Shown: piece by piece, positions 34,508 through 44,496 of the stretch
How positions within the stretch are numbered: position 1 is the stretch's first letter
How the letters are laid out: each line of letters begins with the position of its first letter
DNA from: JAVVPO01 sp036655715
GTDB lineage: Bacteria > Bacillota > Clostridia > Lachnospirales > Cellulosilyticaceae
NCBI GenBank assembly: GCA_036655715.1
Contig: JAVVPO010000005.1
Location: 4,866-68,865, forward strand
Length of the DNA stretch: 64,000 nt
Direction: 5' to 3'
Position numbers and translations under genes: made by a program
Notes under the pieces: generated by a model
What the model saw: only the letters and a program-made list of their open reading frames with translations
Database searches by the model: none
What the model was told of the DNA's origin: nothing

Positions 34508-37336
34508 TTATTCCAGTACCTTCTTCAAGAACATCCCTGTATAAGACTTCTCATTCTTTGCAACTTGCTCTGGTGTCCCTTTAGCAATAACTTCTCCGCC
34601 TCTTGTGCCACCTTCTGGTCCTAAATCTATAATATAATCAGATGTTTTAATCACATCTAAGTTATGTTCAATAACAACGATTGTATTCCCATTTTCTACG
34701 AGTCTATCTAATATGCCTATTAACTTATGCACATCAGCAAAGTGTAATCCTGTTGTTGGTTCATCTAAGATATACATGGTTTTACCTGTCCCACGTTTAC
34801 TAAGCTCCGTAGCTAGTTTAACTCTTTGCGCCTCTCCACCTGATAGGGTCGTAGAAGGTTGTCCAAGTCTAATGTAGGATAATCCTACGTCATAAAGTGT
34901 CTGTAATTTCCTTTGGATAGATGGTATATTCTCAAAGAATTTCAGTGCTTCTTCTACCGTCATCCCCAATACTTCTGATATGGATTTACCTTTGTACTTA
35001 ACTTCTAACGTTTCTCTATTATAGCGTTTACCTTTGCATACTTCACAGGGTACATATACATCTGGTAAGAAATGCATCTCTATCTTGATCATCCCATCAC
35101 CACGGCAAGCTTCACATCTTCCGCCCTTTACATTAAAGCTGAATCTACCTTTAGCATAGCCCTTCATCTTGGCTTCTTGAGTCTGAGCAAAAATATCTCT
35201 AATGGCATCAAATACGCCTACATAGGTAGCTGGGTTAGATCTTGGCGTGCGACCGATTGGTGATTGATCAATATGAATAACTTTGTCTAGATTTTCAAGT
35301 CCTATAATATCTTTATGCATCCCAGGTTTTACTTTTGCACGGTTAAGATCTCTTGAAAGTCTTTTAAGCAGTATCTCATTAATCAGTGTACTCTTACCTG
35401 AACCTGATACTCCCGTGATACAAGTCATCGTCCCAAGCGGTATATCTACATTGACATTTTTAAGATTATTTTCTTTTGCCCCTTTGATAGAGATTTTATT
35501 GCCATTCCCTTTTCTTCTCACTTCTGGAATCTCTATTTTTTTTCTACCACTTAGATAAGCACCTGTTTCTGATTGCTCACAAGCAAGTATTGTCGCTAGT
35601 GGCCCTGCAGCAATAATCTCACCACCATGCTCACCTGCTCCTGGCCCTATATCCACTATCCAGTCTGCAGCTTGCATCGTATCTTCATCATGTTCTACAA
35701 CAATTAATGTATTGCCTAAGTCTCTTAATCTTGTAAGGGTAGCAATAAGCCTATCATTATCTCTTTGATGGAGTCCTATACTTGGTTCATCAAGGATATA
35801 AAGAACGCCAACTAAACCTGATCCAATCTGAGTTGCTAGACGAATACGCTGAGCTTCCCCGCCAGACAAAGTACCTGATGCACGAGATAGTGTCAGATAA
35901 TCAAGACCTACATCTACTAGGAATCCAAGTCTTGCATTAATTTCTTTAAAGATTTGAGCCCCAATAGTTTTTTGTCTTTTTGTGATTTCAATATTTAGGA
36001 AAAATTCTCTCAAATCCCCTACAGCCATAGCTGTAACCTCATTAATATTCTTATCTTGCACCGTAACAGCTAATGCCTCTGGCTTTAGTCTTGCACCACC
36101 ACACTCCTTACAAGGAATACTAGTCATATAAGCTTCATACTCTGTACGCATACTTTCTGAACTTGTCTCATCATATCTGCGTTTCATATTTCCGAGTACA
36201 CCTTCAAAAGCATAGTTATACTGCCTTGTCCCATACTCTCCTGTAAAAGTAAATTTCACGGTTACGCCATCTGTCCCATATAAAATCATATGTTGGATTT
36301 TCTCTGGTAACTCTTCAAAAGGTGTATCTAAGTCAAAATGATACTTCGCTATAAGTGCCTCAAATAGTGCATAGGCATAACTATCTGAATTGCCAATTGA
36401 TCCCCAGCCAGGTACAGCTATAGCCCCTTGTCTAAGAGTTAGTGTCGTATTCGGTACTACAAGTTCTGGATCAGCTTCTAACTTTTGCCCTAATCCTGTA
36501 CAAGTCGGGCAAGCTCCAAATGGATTATTGAACGAAAATAACCTAGGCTCTATTTCCTCTATACTCATATTACAGTCTGGACAAGAAAAGCTCTGACTAA
36601 AGTTCATCTCTTCCTTATCTGCTATATCTACAATAAGTAAGCCTCCAGTTAGTTTCATAACCGTCTCAATGGAGTCTGTCAGTCTTTTTTGAATACCCTC
36701 TTTAATAACAAGTCTATCTACAATAATATCAATAGAGTGCTTTTTATTTTTATCTAACTTTACTTCTTCTTCTGTTAAGTCAATGACTTCGCCATCAATA
36801 CGTGCACGAATATAACCTTGTTTAACGGCTGTATCAATCACTTTTTCATGAACACCTTTACGACCTCTTACAACAGGTGCTAAAAGCTGTATCTTCGTAC
36901 GTTCTGGTAATTCCATGAGTTGATCTACCATTTGGTCTACTGTTTGTTTCTTAATTTCTTTGCCGCACTTTGGACAGTGTGGAATCCCTACTCTAGCAAA
37001 TAGCAATCTAAGATAATCATAGATTTCTGTTACTGTCCCTACTGTAGAACGTGGATTTTTACTTGTTGTCTTTTGATCAATAGAGATAGCTGGTGATAAT
37101 CCTGAGATATTATCTACATCTGGCTTTTCCATCTGGCCCAAGAACTGTCTGGCATAGGCAGATAAAGATTCTACATATCTTCTTTGCCCTTCTGCATAAA
37201 TAGTATCAAAAGCAAGCGATGACTTTCCAGATCCACTTAATCCTGTAAAAACAATAAATTGATCACGTTCTAATTCTAAATCTATATTTTTCAGATTATG
37301 CTCTCTAGCTCCTTGAATAATAATTTTATTTTTCAT
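34508..37336 (-). CDS. uvrA: Excinuclease ABC subunit A (UvrA)
   Basis: UvrA is the damage-recognition ATPase of nucleotide excision repair. The 942-residue protein has two ABC ATPase halves: Walker [20 protein letters not shown] near residue 35 and [15 protein letters not shown] near 640; signatures [16 protein letters not shown] and [16 protein letters not shown]; and Walker [16 protein letters not shown] and [15 protein letters not shown]. Zinc-finger cysteines are in [34 protein letters not shown] and [10 protein letters not shown]. The start ATG follows AAGGAGATTGT. Two unrelated genes separate it from uvrB. Confidence 0.97.
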   Translation of the reverse strand: MKNKIIIQGAREHNLKNIDLELERDQFIVFTGLSGSGKSSLAFDTIYAEGQRRYVESLSAYARQFLGQMEKPDVDNISGLSPAISIDQKTTSKNPRSTVGTVTEIYDYLRLLFARVGIPHCPKCGKEIKKQTVDQMVDQLMELPERTKIQLLAPVVRGRKGVHEKVIDTAVKQGYIRARIDGEVIDLTEEEVKLDKNKKHSIDIIVDRLVIKEGIQKRLTDSIETVMKLTGGLLIVDIADKEEMNFSQSFSCPDCNMSIEEIEPRLFSFNNPFGACPTCTGLGQKLEADPELVVPNTTLTLRQGAIAVPGWGSIGNSDSYAYALFEALIAKYHFDLDTPFEELPEKIQHMILYGTDGVTVKFTFTGEYGTRQYNYAFEGVLGNMKRRYDETSSESMRTEYEAYMTSIPCKECGGARLKPEALAVTVQDKNINEVTAMAVGDLREFFLNIEITKRQKTIGAQIFKEINARLGFLVDVGLDYLTLSRASGTLSGGEAQRIRLATQIGSGLVGVLYILDEPSIGLHQRDNDRLIATLTRLRDLGNTLIVVEHDEDTMQAADWIVDIGPGAGEHGGEIIAAGPLATILACEQSETGAYLSGRKKIEIPEVRRKGNGNKISIKGAKENNLKNVNVDIPLGTMTCITGVSGSGKSTLINEILLKRLSRDLNRAKVKPGMHKDIIGLENLDKVIHIDQSPIGRTPRSNPATYVGVFDAIRDIFAQTQEAKMKGYAKGRFSFNVKGGRCEACRGDGMIKIEMHFLPDVYVPCEVCKGKRYNRETLEVKYKGKSISEVLGMTVEEALKFFENIPSIQRKLQTLYDVGLSYIRLGQPSTTLSGGEAQRVKLATELSKRGTGKTMYILDEPTTGLHFADVHKLIGILDRLVENGNTIVVIEHNLDVIKTSDYIIDLGPEGGTRGGEVIAKGTPEQVAKNEKSYTGMFLKKVLE

Positions 37337-37580
37337 ACAATCTCCTTTTCAAAATAATTATTTATATTTATCTGATTATAGCATTATTTTATTCTGGTCG
37401 ATTTATTATAACATGATTCGTCATTTTTTCAAACACACGTTCGTCATTAATTTCAAATGCATACTTTTATTATTATCTCCATTTTCCCCTAAATTCTTTC
37501 TTCAAAATGTCTATTTTATTATTACTTCATAGGATACTTTGAGGCTCTTCTTTCTTAAACTTTACTTTAATACAGAAAAA

Positions 37581-37619
37581 GAGTCTATCTATTCTCTTTA
37601 CTACGAAATAGACAGACTC
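37581..37619 (-). terminator. Terminator after the PHP/GNAT chimera
   Basis: GAGTCTATCTATT pairs with AATAGACAGACTC (one G-U) around a 13-base loop; on the minus strand it ends in TTTTTC. Bases 37337-37580, upstream of uvrA, are AT-rich with no gene seen. Confidence 0.8.
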
Positions 37620-37622
37620 CCT

Positions 37623-37985
37623 TTATACTAATTCTTTTTTCATTTCAATATTACATCTACTACAAACTTCTCCGCTACAGTCCTTTACAAATCCTAACTT
37701 TTTATAAAGAGGTAGCGCTTTTATCAGCTTAGAGCTTGTCTGTAATGTCATCATCTTATACTGAAGCCTTTTTGCCTCTTCTAATGCATTCTCCATTAAA
37801 GTTTTTCCAATTCCTTGCCCTTGAAATATTTTATATAAATACATTTTTCTTAGTTCACATATTTCATCATCATTATTTTGATATTCTTTTATTTTGACAT
37901 TCTTTTCTTTTGCTTTAGCTACGACCTCATCTACTGACATGGTCCCATCTGAATAATATGTATGAATATGTAAATCTACAAACAT
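37623..37985 (-). pseudogene. Chimera: N-terminus of a PHP phosphoesterase joined to the C-terminal part of a GNAT acetyltransferase
   Basis: The 120-residue frame begins like a PHP-domain phosphoesterase (MFVDLHIHTYYSDGTMSVDE, with metal ligands H6 and H8 and the YSDGT motif) for about 30 residues. It then switches to the C-terminal two-thirds of a GNAT N-acetyltransferase: LRKMYLYKIFQGQGIGKTLM carries the acetyl-CoA-binding Q-x-x-G-x-G at residues 55-60, followed by LPLYKKLGFVK. The PHP part lacks all other metal ligands and the GNAT part lacks its first strands. This looks like a deletion fusion of two genes that stayed in frame. It may be non-functional. It has a plausible start and a terminator. 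A working minimal GNAT is the alternative. Confidence 0.7.
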
Positions 37986-38036
37986 CTTCTAGCCTCCTCG
38001 CTTTATGTCTCTGTTTTTAAATTTATTTTTTGTCTT

Positions 38037-38834
38037 TTAAAATTTTTTCATCTTTAGTACTTTATATAACTCTCTATCTATTAATATATCATTTGAAAAT
38101 AAATCAGGATTAATCTCTAGCATTTCATAAAGTAGCTCCGCTACTCCTTCTGCTTGACAAATACGTACTTTGGCATCTCCAAATTCCCCTCTATGCATGA
38201 CTCTATATTCCTCAAAAATCTCATCTACTTTAAAGAAATACTCAGACCAGTGGTCTCCATGATGTCTTCTAGATGGCACATTTTTTTCTGTTCCATCCGC
38301 TAATACCACATACAGTTGTTCAGGCTCATCTGTCAATCTGCCAGGTATACCTGCCCATTCTTCTACCCCATGCATAAATGTATTTCTCCTTAAGTCTACA
38401 CCTAACATCATAATCTGTGCTTTTCTATCCAATAATCTTCCCCAAGGAGACTGCCTTGCACAAGGCGTATCCCACTTTTCATTATCTTTGATAAATGCCT
38501 TGGCATCTTTGCCATATGCTGCGACGGAATGCGTAGGATGTAGTGACCTGACTACTCCTTCTCGCTTTCTAAATAATTCTGGAAGAATGCCCACACACAC
38601 CTTATCGCTCTCTACATAAAACTTAGGATTATCATGCCCTATATAAGACCATGTATGTGTCGGTAATACTAAGAGCCCCTCCTCCATATACTCACACAAA
38701 GCATCTAAAACCGTATCTGCACCACCTTCTACTTCTCCTATGCTCTTCATAGATGAGTGAACCAATAATGTTCCCTTTTTATCAATACCTAAACCCTTTA
38801 AGTCATCTAAAAATCTTTCTTTTGTATGTCTCAT
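38037..38834 (-). CDS. AAC(3)-family aminoglycoside N-acetyltransferase-like protein
   Basis: The 265-residue product matches the antibiotic NAT fold family: GTLLVHSSMKSIGEVEGGAD near the N-terminus, LVLPTHTWSY, the active-site region SLHPTHSVAAYG, CARQSPWGRLLDRKA and LGVDLRRNTFMHGVEEWAG. These enzymes acetylate the 3-amino group of 2-deoxystreptamine aminoglycosides with acetyl-CoA, but chromosomal homologues such as YokD often act on other substrates, so resistance cannot be inferred. The start is the ATG at 38832-38834 behind GAGAGGTTAGTAAG; an upstream in-frame ATG (38882) lacks a site. It lies between uvrB and uvrA with the PHP/GNAT chimera, an accessory pocket in the uvr region. Confidence 0.85.
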   Translation of the reverse strand: MRHTKERFLDDLKGLGIDKKGTLLVHSSMKSIGEVEGGADTVLDALCEYMEEGLLVLPTHTWSYIGHDNPKFYVESDKVCVGILPELFRKREGVVRSLHPTHSVAAYGKDAKAFIKDNEKWDTPCARQSPWGRLLDRKAQIMMLGVDLRRNTFMHGVEEWAGIPGRLTDEPEQLYVVLADGTEKNVPSRRHHGDHWSEYFFKVDEIFEEYRVMHRGEFGDAKVRICQAEGVAELLYEMLEINPDLFSNDILIDRELYKVLKMKKF

Positions 38835-38923
38835 CTTACTAACCTCTCTATTCAAATTATTAATAAATAGCAACAAACTCATTACGCTTTGTCATATTAA
38901 AAGACTATTTCAACAGAAAAATG

Positions 38924-38959
38924 CTCCCATAATACTTCTCTTACTTTTTATTATGGGAG
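38924..38959 (-). terminator. Terminator after uvrB
   Basis: CTCCCATAATA pairs with TATTATGGGAG; on the minus strand a TTTTT run follows. It lies just past the uvrB stop and before the AAC(3)-like gene. Confidence 0.85.
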
Positions 38960-38967
38960 TCTTCCTT

Positions 38968-40953
38968 TTATCTACTTACATAAAGCTTTTTCAGTCCAAT
39001 AAGTGTATCACGAAGCCCTGCTGCCTGCTCGAACTGTAATTCTCTTGCTGCCTTTTTCATTTCTTTTTCTACTTTTACAATTGCTTTTTCTAGTTCTTCT
39101 CGGTTCATAGACTCTGGATCTTTTTCTTTAAAGAGCTCTTTATTTTCTTTAATACTTTTTGTTGCTACAATAAGGTCTCTCACCTTTTTTCTGATGGTTT
39201 GTGGGGTGATACCATGTTCTTCATTGTATGTTTCCTGAATCTCCCTACGTCTAATTGTCTCTGAGATAGCAGTCTGCATAGAACGTGTAATTCTATCCGC
39301 GTACATAACAACTTGTCCATTGGCATTTCTAGCTGCTCGTCCTATTGTCTGGATTAATGAGGTTTCAGAACGTAAGAATCCTTCCTTATCTGCATCTAGT
39401 ATCGCTACTAGTGATACTTCTGGTATATCTAACCCTTCTCTTAACAAATTAATCCCTACTAATACATCAAATACTCCCATCCGTAAATCCCTTACAATCT
39501 CTATACGTTCTAGAGTGTCTATATCTGAGTGAAGATACTTAATTTTAATACCCATCTCCCTTAGATAATCGGTCAGGTCTTCTGACATACGTTTGGTAAG
39601 TGTAGTAATAAGTACCTTTTCGCCCTTCTCCGTTCTTATATTAATCTCATTAAGCAAATCATCTATTTGTCCTTTTACAGGCCTAATCTCAATAGGTGGA
39701 TCCAGTAACCCAGTAGGCCTAATAAGTTGCTCTGCTATGCTTAAGGAATGCTCTAATTCATATTGAGCTGGCGTAGCTGATACAAATAGAATTTGATTAA
39801 TCTTTTCTTCAAACTCCTCAAATCTAAGTGGTCTATTGTCTAGTGCTGAAGGTAATCTAAACCCATAGTCTACAAGGACCCCCTTACGGGCCTGGTCACC
39901 ATTATACATAGCTCTTACTTGTGGCATAGTCATATGGGACTCGTCTATCATAATAAGATAGTCATCTGGGAAGTAATCCATCAGTGTAAACGGTGTACTA
40001 CCTGCTTCTCTTCCTGATAAATGCCTAGAGTAGTTTTCTACCCCCGAGCAATATCCCATCTCTTTAAGCATTTCAATATCAAAATTGGTTCTTTGGGCAA
40101 GCCTTTGCATCTCTAATAATTTATCTTCTTCTTTAAGCTCTTTGAGCCTTACTTCTAACTCTGCTTCTATACATTTCACAGCTTCTTCCATCTTCTCTGG
40201 AGCTATCGCATAATGAGATGCTGGAAATATGGATACATGATCTCTATAACCTAGTACGCTTCCTGTAAGAGGGTCTATCTCCGCAATCCTATCTATCTCA
40301 TCTCCAAAAAATTCTACACGTATTGCTTTTTCTGTGGCACTTGCTGGGATAATTTCTACAGTATCCCCTCTCACTCTAAAAGTAGAACGTGCAAAATCCA
40401 TATCATTTCTATTATATTGAATCTGAATAAGCTTCTTAAGGACATCATCTCTATCAACTTCCATTCCTTCTCTTAGGGAAAGAACTTGATTTTCATAGTC
40501 AATAGGATCTCCAAGTCCATAAATGCAAGAAACACTCGCTACGATAATAACATCTCTTCGCTCTGCAAGAGATGCCGTCGCCGAGTGACGTAATTTATCT
40601 ATCTCTTCATTAACACTTGAATCCTTCTCTATATAAGTATCACTATGTGCTACATAAGCTTCTGGTTGATAATAATCATAATAAGATACAAAATACTCTA
40701 CTGCATTATCAGGAAAGAATTCCTTGAACTCACTATATAGCTGCGCAGCCAATGTCTTGTTATGAGCCATAATCAAAGTAGGCCTTTGTACTTCTTGGAT
40801 AATATTTGCCATGGTAAAGGTCTTACCTGAACCTGTTACACCAAGTAACGTCTGATATTCGTTTCCATCATTGATGCTTTGCACTAATTTGGCTATAGCT
40901 GTTGGCTGATCACCTGTGGGCTTGAATTCTGAAACTATTTTAAATTCATTCAT
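38968..40953 (-). CDS. uvrB: Excinuclease ABC subunit B (UvrB)
   Basis: UvrB is the helicase-like damage-verification subunit that hands DNA to UvrC. The 661-residue product has Walker [14 protein letters not shown] (about residues 39-51), the beta-hairpin region [37 protein letters not shown], the helicase motifs [15 protein letters not shown] and [13 protein letters not shown], and a C-terminal UVR motif ([20 protein letters not shown]) for UvrC binding. The start ATG follows AAAGGGATACAG. All motifs look intact. Confidence 0.97.
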   Translation of the reverse strand: MNEFKIVSEFKPTGDQPTAIAKLVQSINDGNEYQTLLGVTGSGKTFTMANIIQEVQRPTLIMAHNKTLAAQLYSEFKEFFPDNAVEYFVSYYDYYQPEAYVAHSDTYIEKDSSVNEEIDKLRHSATASLAERRDVIIVASVSCIYGLGDPIDYENQVLSLREGMEVDRDDVLKKLIQIQYNRNDMDFARSTFRVRGDTVEIIPASATEKAIRVEFFGDEIDRIAEIDPLTGSVLGYRDHVSIFPASHYAIAPEKMEEAVKCIEAELEVRLKELKEEDKLLEMQRLAQRTNFDIEMLKEMGYCSGVENYSRHLSGREAGSTPFTLMDYFPDDYLIMIDESHMTMPQVRAMYNGDQARKGVLVDYGFRLPSALDNRPLRFEEFEEKINQILFVSATPAQYELEHSLSIAEQLIRPTGLLDPPIEIRPVKGQIDDLLNEINIRTEKGEKVLITTLTKRMSEDLTDYLREMGIKIKYLHSDIDTLERIEIVRDLRMGVFDVLVGINLLREGLDIPEVSLVAILDADKEGFLRSETSLIQTIGRAARNANGQVVMYADRITRSMQTAISETIRRREIQETYNEEHGITPQTIRKKVRDLIVATKSIKENKELFKEKDPESMNREELEKAIVKVEKEMKKAARELQFEQAAGLRDTLIGLKKLYVSR

Positions 40954-41129
40954 CTGTATCCCTTTCTCATTTAGTTCTTCTTTTTAATTATTCTCTTTTA
41001 CTATTCATTATATCCTATAGCTTAGATTTTTACTATCTTACGTCGTTATAAATTTCTAGCTTGCGATTTCTTTATACATCAATCTAACACTATAATTATT
41101 TAAAAAGATATCTCTTTCTAGATAATATA

Positions 41130-41178
41130 AAAAGCTATAGATAACTATAACCTAATGGTTAACTTATCTATAGCTTTT
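41130..41178 (-). terminator. Terminator after the first DUF1540 gene
   Basis: AAAAGCTATAGATAA pairs perfectly with TTATCTATAGCTTTT around a 19-base loop; on the minus strand T-rich sequence follows. Bases 40954-41129 upstream of uvrB show no gene. Confidence 0.85.
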
Positions 41179-41203
41179 CTTTTATATTATCTTTAATTTT
41201 TTA

Positions 41204-41512
41204 TTATCTCTCGCAAAAACTGCTACAACAAGTATCCACGCAATTAGATGCGCCTTGTCCTGCTATATCAATAGACTGTGCACAACATTTACAATTATCG
41301 TTATGTGTACAGTTATTTGCCTGGCATTCTACTTCTAATGCTGCATTTGGACTTTCCATACTATTTGTTGCTCCTGTTTGCTCGCTGAAGTTACTACAAC
41401 ATGTTTCAATAGAATTATTAGCAGCATCTCCCGCTACACCTATTTGATTTAGGCAACAACAATCTTCAGAGTTATGAGCACAATTAGAAACACCACAATT
41501 TAACTTTGGCAT
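41204..41512 (-). CDS. Cys-rich DUF1540 protein (two domain copies)
   Basis: The 102-residue product has 16 cysteines arranged as two copies of the DUF1540 pattern: NCGVSNCAHNSEDCCCLNQI...ETCCSNF and EVECQANNCTHNDNCKCCAQ...DTCCSSF. DUF1540 proteins are small and presumed metal-binding, with no established function. No signal peptide. The start ATG follows AGGAGGTTATCAT. It is the last gene of a cluster with a Cys-rich peptide (41524-41691) and a second DUF1540 paralogue (41779-42087), downstream of a ZIP metal transporter. The neighbourhood suggests metal storage or buffering, which is inference. Confidence 0.88.
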   Translation of the reverse strand: MPKLNCGVSNCAHNSEDCCCLNQIGVAGDAANNSIETCCSNFSEQTGATNSMESPNAALEVECQANNCTHNDNCKCCAQSIDIAGQGASNCVDTCCSSFCER

Positions 41513-41523
41513 ATGATAACCTC

Positions 41524-41691
41524 CTATTTCTTTTTACCTTTACACTCACATCCACTGCCACAATTTCCACAGTCCATAGCACTTGAATCTACTGTGTTAG
41601 AGCAGTTAGTTGTATCTACAAGGTTAGTAGTATTAGAACAATTAGTTGTATTTGTACAAGCTGTTGTTGTATTATTAGATTTTTTTGACAT
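41524..41691 (-). CDS. Small Cys/Asn/Thr-rich repeat peptide
   Basis: The 55-residue product contains short repeats of the type TNTTNCSNTTN and DTTNCSNTVD, then a dense C-terminal cluster MDCGNCGSGCECKGKKK, seven cysteines in all. The DNA shows matching tandem similarity. I start at the ATG 41689-41691 because AGGAGGTGTCAAGCC precedes it; an earlier in-frame ATG at 41727 has no site. No family is recognised. It resembles a metallothionein-like or spore-coat-like peptide in composition only. It sits 11 bases upstream of one DUF1540 gene and 87 bases after another, so the three are likely co-expressed. Confidence 0.65.
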   Translation of the reverse strand: MSKKSNNTTTACTNTTNCSNTTNLVDTTNCSNTVDSSAMDCGNCGSGCECKGKKK

Positions 41692-41778
41692 GGCTTGACA
41701 CCTCCTAATGTATTTAATTACCTTCATAGTATGTCTCGCATTTTCAAAAGTACTCTAGGATAGACTTACCAACTTATT

Positions 41779-42087
41779 TTATATTTTAGAAAAAGTATTA
41801 CACTGGGTTTCATCAGAGGCATTTGCACCTTGTCCCACAACAAATATCCCCTCTGCCTCACATTTACATGCTTTATTGTGTATACACTGTGTTGCTCCAC
41901 AATCAATACTCATACAAACACTAGGTATCATGACACTATTTGATACACTTCCTTTTGGTGCGAAGCTCTCGCAACACGTTTCAGATGGCACAGCTAGTTC
42001 TCCTCCTTGTACTTTGATACTTCCAAGGCAACAACAATCCTCTTCATTATAAGCACAACTTCCTACACAGCAATTTAGCTTTGGCAT
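41779..42087 (-). CDS. Cys-rich DUF1540 protein (second paralogue)
   Basis: This 102-residue protein has the same length and layout as the product of 41204-41512, with 14 cysteines in two DUF1540 copies: NCCVGSCAYNEEDCCCLGSI...ETCCESF and SIDCGATQCIHNKACKCEAE...ETQCNTF. The second copy has lost some paired cysteines (TQC instead of TCC). The start ATG follows AAGGAGGTTTTTTATTT. The two paralogues probably arose by duplication, with the Cys-rich peptide gene between them. It lies 107 bases after the ZIP transporter gene with no obvious terminator between. Confidence 0.88.
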   Translation of the reverse strand: MPKLNCCVGSCAYNEEDCCCLGSIKVQGGELAVPSETCCESFAPKGSVSNSVMIPSVCMSIDCGATQCIHNKACKCEAEGIFVVGQGANASDETQCNTFSKI

Positions 42088-42194
42088 AAATAAAAAACCT
42101 CCTTAGATTAAATTTCATCTGATTTACTCAAATTTATTTTTAACCTATGAGGCTCTTTTATACTCTTAATTTAATTATTTTATTTATTTTCTAT

Positions 42195-42923
42195 TTATAC
42201 AACCAAAAACATCCCTATCAATATCCCTACAATCGTCGCTACTGTTGTCATTCTTCCATTCCATACTTTTCTAGACTCAGGAAGTAGTTCTTCACAGACT
42301 ATATAAAGAATAATTCCCGCTGCAATACCTAATGCAACAGCAATAAATGATTCTGCTATTTGGCTAAGCACATAACCAATTATCGCTCCTATTCCCATAA
42401 TACTTCCTAATAGGATAGGTATGATAAACAGTATTTTCTTTTTTGTTTCACTGGCTTTAAGTGGAATGGCTATTGCAATAGCCTCTGGAATACTATGTAA
42501 ACAAATAACTAATGCAAATTTAGATAGTGCCTCTGGCGCACTTATGGCTAACGTCCCTAAAGCAAAACCTTCTGGTATATTATGAATAGCTATTCCAAGT
42601 AGTAAAATAAAGGCTGTCCCTGCCATCTTACTATTAAATAGGCTTAATCTCTGATGCATGAGTTCTGTAAAATCCCCTAGTAACAATCCTAAACATATCC
42701 CTATCCCTGCCCCCAGTACCACAAGTAAATTAGCATTTGCTTGTAAGGCTTCTGGTAATATATCAAAACATATAATAGCAATCATAATCCCAGATGTGGC
42801 GCCAAACAGCATCCCTATAATCCTTTTATTTTTAATATTAAATAGATAGAGTAGTAAAATGCCTATAGCTACACCTAAGCCCTCTGCTACAAGTGCTATA
42901 AAGCCTACTTTCAATGCTTCCAT
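42195..42923 (-). CDS. ZIP-family metal transporter
   Basis: The 242-residue membrane protein has about eight hydrophobic helices and the two metal-site helices of the ZIP family: AIHNIPEGFALG (helix 4) and CLHSIPEAIAIAIPL (helix 5). Bacterial ZIPs such as ZupT move zinc, iron or manganese into the cytoplasm. The start is most likely the ATG at 42921-42923 because GGGGGG directly abuts the alternative ATG at 42927. The downstream neighbours are three Cys-rich small proteins, which suggests a shared metal role; the metal cannot be identified from sequence. Confidence 0.9.
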   Translation of the reverse strand: MEALKVGFIALVAEGLGVAIGILLLYLFNIKNKRIIGMLFGATSGIMIAIICFDILPEALQANANLLVVLGAGIGICLGLLLGDFTELMHQRLSLFNSKMAGTAFILLLGIAIHNIPEGFALGTLAISAPEALSKFALVICLHSIPEAIAIAIPLKASETKKKILFIIPILLGSIMGIGAIIGYVLSQIAESFIAVALGIAAGIILYIVCEELLPESRKVWNGRMTTVATIVGILIGMFLVV

Positions 42924-43012
42924 TTTCATCCCCCCTTGTATAAATTGTATGGGGCTCGTACATATTTAGAACTAAAAGTTTATTATCTCACGCTATACTA
43001 ATCATCAAAAAA

Positions 43013-43045
43013 GGGACAGTACACTTCTAAAAAATGTACTATCCC
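43013..43045 (-). terminator. Terminator after the ADP-ribosylglycohydrolase gene
   Basis: GGGACAGTACA pairs with TGTACTATCCC; on the minus strand TTTTTT follows. It ends the nucleoside operon, whose last stop is at 43100. Confidence 0.88.
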
Positions 43046-43099
43046 GCTATCCATATCTATTTTGCTAAAATAATTAAATACTTATAAATCTATATCCTT

Positions 43100-44485
43100 T
43101 TAACCTCTTACGATTCTTGCACCTTTAACAGTCATATCTACGATTTCCTTAATACCAATTGTCTCAAGCCCTCTTACATATGTCTTCAGTTCTGTCCCAA
43201 TAGGATTTATCCATGCCTCCGATACTACTGTACTCTTCATAGCACCTAAAATAGCTCCAAGTTGCGCTGTGTTACAATCTACATCTAATCCTGCTACCGC
43301 ACCGATTTCCATAGTAAGGTCAAAATCTCCCTTACCAAACCAAAGTGCTACCACTTGAATGGCTGCATTTGGGTAAGCATGTACTAAGTTGTACTCTTTG
43401 AATGCCTCTTCACACCAAATAAGTGCTTCTTCATAGCACTCTACACTCTTACAATAATCTAATGTACGTTTGACAACAGTATAGTACTCACTTGTTTTTG
43501 GTAACATCATGATAGTACTTTCTACTAACTCTCTTGTATCCTCTATTATAAATCCTAAAGAAGTTAATACTGCATTAAATACTTCTCCGATAATGCCATT
43601 GTTATGGTGTGAAATCTCTCCATCAATCCAAGCAAGCTGAGCTGCTACCTTGGCATTACCTGGAGCTAAATAACCACAGATAGCGCCTCTCATTTGAGCG
43701 CCAATCCACTCTCTATAAGGATTGTTAAGGTATCCACTTTGTGGTGGCATAATCCCAAGCCTTAAGTTCTTAAGGGCGATATCTTCTGCTGACCAACCAA
43801 ATGGTATACGACTTACCCACTCACTAGCTATCTCAAAAGAAGTTGGTACTGCACCTTTGTCTACTAAGGCGATAAGTAGTGCTAGTTCATAAGTAATATC
43901 ATCATTATATAAACTTGGTGCTTTAAGATAAGTTCTTACCTTGCCAAAAGCTTCTAAAATTTGTTCTCTTGAATAGCCTTCTATAGCTGTACCAAATGCA
44001 CCTGCTGCAATTTGAGCTATCCAGCTCTTGTATATTCTCTCTTTAAATTCTTCTGATTCAATATCTACGGCTACGGACTCTGGAAATTCACATTTTGCTG
44101 CAAATTCTTCAAATGTATTGTAGATATCATATTGCCAATAACTACTTGCTTCATTCTTTGGTGCCTGATTAAGTGATGTAAATAATTCATGTGTGACTCT
44201 ATGAAGTTTTATCATATTATTTGTTTCTAAAGCCTCGTATCCCTTTGGCAATAAACCTTCTGCCACACTTACGTCCATTCCTAAATTCTCTACAGAACCT
44301 ACAGCTCCTGCTATTAATGAAGCTGGTGCACCTGAACCAGGTGCTTTACTCATCCAGATTGTACGAAGTGTACTATTTTCTGTTGATTGTAAATCTGACA
44401 TTGTCCAATCATTTTCTGATTCTATAACAATATGCGCTGTTGCCTCATCTACTATTTTCTTTGCTACTTCCCAAGCTTTCATCAT
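43100..44485 (-). CDS. ADP-ribosylglycohydrolase family protein
   Basis: The 461-residue protein has the helical ADP-ribosylglycohydrolase fold motifs in its C-terminal 320 residues: IAQIAAGAFGTAIEGYSREQ, the metal-binding SLYNDDITYELALL (D-D-x-T) and VDCNTAQLGAILGAM (D-x-N-T). The N-terminal 150 residues (residues 1-150) are not assigned. Such enzymes remove ADP-ribose or related N-glycosides. Here it is the last gene of a nucleoside-uptake operon, which favours hydrolysis of a nucleoside-like or ADP-ribose-like small molecule over protein de-ADP-ribosylation; this is inference. The start ATG-ATG follows GAGGAAGAAA, 12 bases after the preceding stop. Confidence 0.85.
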   Translation of the reverse strand: MMKAWEVAKKIVDEATAHIVIESENDWTMSDLQSTENSTLRTIWMSKAPGSGAPASLIAGAVGSVENLGMDVSVAEGLLPKGYEALETNNMIKLHRVTHELFTSLNQAPKNEASSYWQYDIYNTFEEFAAKCEFPESVAVDIESEEFKERIYKSWIAQIAAGAFGTAIEGYSREQILEAFGKVRTYLKAPSLYNDDITYELALLIALVDKGAVPTSFEIASEWVSRIPFGWSAEDIALKNLRLGIMPPQSGYLNNPYREWIGAQMRGAICGYLAPGNAKVAAQLAWIDGEISHHNNGIIGEVFNAVLTSLGFIIEDTRELVESTIMMLPKTSEYYTVVKRTLDYCKSVECYEEALIWCEEAFKEYNLVHAYPNAAIQVVALWFGKGDFDLTMEIGAVAGLDVDCNTAQLGAILGAMKSTVVSEAWINPIGTELKTYVRGLETIGIKEIVDMTVKGARIVRG

Positions 44486-44496
44486 TTTCTTCCTCG

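Noticed and set aside
41513..41698. Plus-strand frame opposite the Cys-rich peptide
   Set aside because: The opposite strand has the good ribosome binding site and Cys-rich composition; this frame has neither.
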